From: Micromonospora pisi
GTDB lineage: Bacteria > Actinomycetota > Actinomycetes > Mycobacteriales > Micromonosporaceae
DNA length: 64,000 nt
Direction of reading: 5' to 3'
NCBI RefSeq assembly: GCF_003633685.1
Contig: NZ_RBKT01000001.1
Location: 2,790,001 to 2,854,000, forward strand
Shown here: positions 62,907-64,000 of the stretch, one piece after another
Numbering within the stretch: the first letter of the stretch is position 1
How the letters are laid out: every line of letters begins with the position of its first letter
The notes under the pieces: model-generated
What the model was told of the DNA's origin: nothing
The model's database searches: none
Seen by the model: the letters and a program-made list of their open reading frames with translations, nothing else
Made by a program: the position numbers and the translations under genes

Positions 62907-64000
62907 ATGGCCAGCCGACGTCCACATGTCGTCATCGTCGTGGTCAATCTGCCTGTCGAACGGGACCGCCGGGTGATCCGGGAGTGCCTGGCCCTCGAGG
63001 CGGCCGGGTACCGGGTCACCGTGATCTGCCCACGCGGCCCGGGGCGGTTGACCATGCTGCCCGGGTCCGTCGACACCGCGATCCGGTCGTTCCCACAGCC
63101 ACTGGCCGGCACCGGCGTGCTCTCCTTCGCCGCCGAGTTCGCCTGGGCGCTGCTCGCGGTCACCACCCGGCTGCTCGGGATCATGCTGCGCTCGCGGGTC
63201 GACGCGGTGCAGGCGTGCAACCCGCCGGACGTGTTCTGGGTCGTCGCGCTCCTGATGCGGGCGCTCGGTCGCCCGTTCGTCTTCGACCACCATGACCTGA
63301 GTCCCGAACTGTACGAGTGCAAGACGGACCATCCCCGACCAGCCGTACTGCGCGTTCTGCGGCTGTTCGAGAAGCTCTCCTGGCGTTGTGCCTCGGCCGT
63401 GGTCTCCACCAACGAGTCGTACCGCGAGCTGGCCATCACCAGGGGTGGCTGCGATCCGGCACGGGTGGTGGTGGTCCGGAATGGACCGACTCTGGCCGAG
63501 GTGGGACCGATCAGGACGGAATCGGTCGAGCCGGAACTGGCCGAAACAGGTCCGACCACTGTCACAAATCGTCAGACAATTGTTTACCTCGGTGTCATAA
63601 ATCCGCAGGACCACGTCGAAGCCGCCGTACTGGCCGCCGAGCACCTGGTCGGACTCCGTGGCGGTGAGGACTGGCAACTGGTGGTCGCCGGTGACGGAGA
63701 GTGCCTGCCCGGGTTGCGCGAACTCGCCGACCAGCGGGGCATCTCCGATGTCGTGACGTTCACCGGTTGGCTGGAAGGCGACGAGGTCGACGCCCTCCTA
63801 CGGTCGGCGTCGATCGCCATCCAGCCGGATCCGCCCACCCGAATGGCCGAATTGTCGACCATGGCGAAGACCGTGGAATACGTTGCCCGCGGCCTTCCAG
63901 TGGTCGCCGTCGACCTGCTGGAGACCCGGCGTACCGCCGAGGACGCGGCCAGCTACGTGCCGAACGGCACCCCGGACGAACTCGCCAAGGCCCTTGACCA
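62907..64000 (+). CDS. Family 4 glycosyltransferase, 3' end outside window
   Basis: 364 residues are visible and the frame is open at the right edge. It starts MASRRPHVVIVVVNLPVERD from ATG 62907, with CGGAG upstream. The N-terminal half has the GT-B acceptor fold (RVIRECLALEAAGYRVTVIC, FVFDHHDLSPELYE); the C-terminal half has the donor-site pattern VVVRNGP, IVYLGVI, WQLVVAGDGECLPGL, DVVTFTGWLEGDEV and the glutamate region MAKTVEYVARGLPVVAVD. It is probably another transferase of the surface-glycan region. Codons near 63555-63605 are strikingly AT-rich for this genome. Confidence 0.88.
   Translation, partial: MASRRPHVVIVVVNLPVERDRRVIRECLALEAAGYRVTVICPRGPGRLTMLPGSVDTAIRSFPQPLAGTGVLSFAAEFAWALLAVTTRLLGIMLRSRVDAVQACNPPDVFWVVALLMRALGRPFVFDHHDLSPELYECKTDHPRPAVLRVLRLFEKLSWRCASAVVSTNESYRELAITRGGCDPARVVVVRNGPTLAEVGPIRTESVEPELAETGPTTVTNRQTIVYLGVINPQDHVEAAVLAAEHLVGLRGGEDWQLVVAGDGECLPGLRELADQRGISDVVTFTGWLEGDEVDALLRSASIAIQPDPPTRMAELSTMAKTVEYVARGLPVVAVDLLETRRTAEDAASYVPNGTPDELAKALD

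Noticed and set aside
42616-64000. Genomic island or prophage for the glycan region
   Set aside because: No integrase, transposase, tRNA or direct repeat at the edges, and base composition matches the rest except for short patches.

Overview
The window is chromosomal DNA from a very GC-rich actinomycete, most likely a member of the Micromonosporaceae (Micromonospora or a close relative). The grounds are the roughly 70% GC coding bias, many GTG starts, overlapping stop/start junctions, a complete conservon (cvnABCD), a Scy/FilP-type coiled-coil locus beside methylmalonyl-CoA epimerase and thiolase, CebR-type cellulase control, and three copies of a GGAAGGGGCCCTTCC-type hairpin that I associate with Micromonospora genomes. 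I see no tRNA, rRNA, CRISPR array, prophage or insertion sequence.

Layout. 1-2888: lutABC lactate oxidation operon (lutA cut by the window edge). 2923-7108: conservon signalling operon on the minus strand (sensor kinase, roadblock, DUF742, GTPase). 7673-9611: three small genes of unknown function, two of which share a C-terminal module. 9696-11462: secreted CBM2-GH6 cellobiohydrolase with a CebR box placed between its -35 and -10 elements. 12243-14355: cell-surface protein overlapping a class F sortase gene, probably substrate and enzyme. 14524-17536: secreted phytase-like esterase protein and a secreted lysozyme-fold protein. 17888-25258: giant NAD-glutamate dehydrogenase and, divergently, a class B penicillin-binding lipoprotein. 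25316-26836: arginase-like protein with a long disordered tail. 27034-33711: YbbN thioredoxin, a broken membrane-protein gene, an acyl-CoA mutase large subunit, an Asp23 protein, MeaB GTPase, thiolase and, divergently, methylmalonyl-CoA epimerase; the mutase and thiolase/epimerase promoters share a 16-bp near-palindrome not assigned to any known regulator here. 33829-39915: a 2OG-Fe(II) oxygenase, an F420-type oxidoreductase and two long hendecad-repeat coiled-coil proteins. 39949-42517: LtrA and AI-2E-type membrane proteins.

42616-54285 and 62907 onward: a cell-surface polysaccharide region. A tightly coupled minus-strand operon (C-methyltransferase, sugar-1-phosphate cytidylyltransferase, PIG-L deacetylase, pyruvyl transferase, frameshifted FrhB-like protein) faces a plus-strand operon (NAD-dependent epimerase, methyltransferase, GT2, flippase), and a GT4 glycosyltransferase runs off the right edge. 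Between them sit two tandem paralogues of about 1,240 residues, secreted PQQ-type sugar dehydrogenases with PKD and repeated beta modules. Together these genes suggest synthesis and export of a glycan carrying a branched (C-methyl) sugar and a pyruvate ketal.

Two genes carry apparent single-base frameshifts (near 45049-45053 and near 28270-28285); whether they are real or sequencing errors cannot be decided here.
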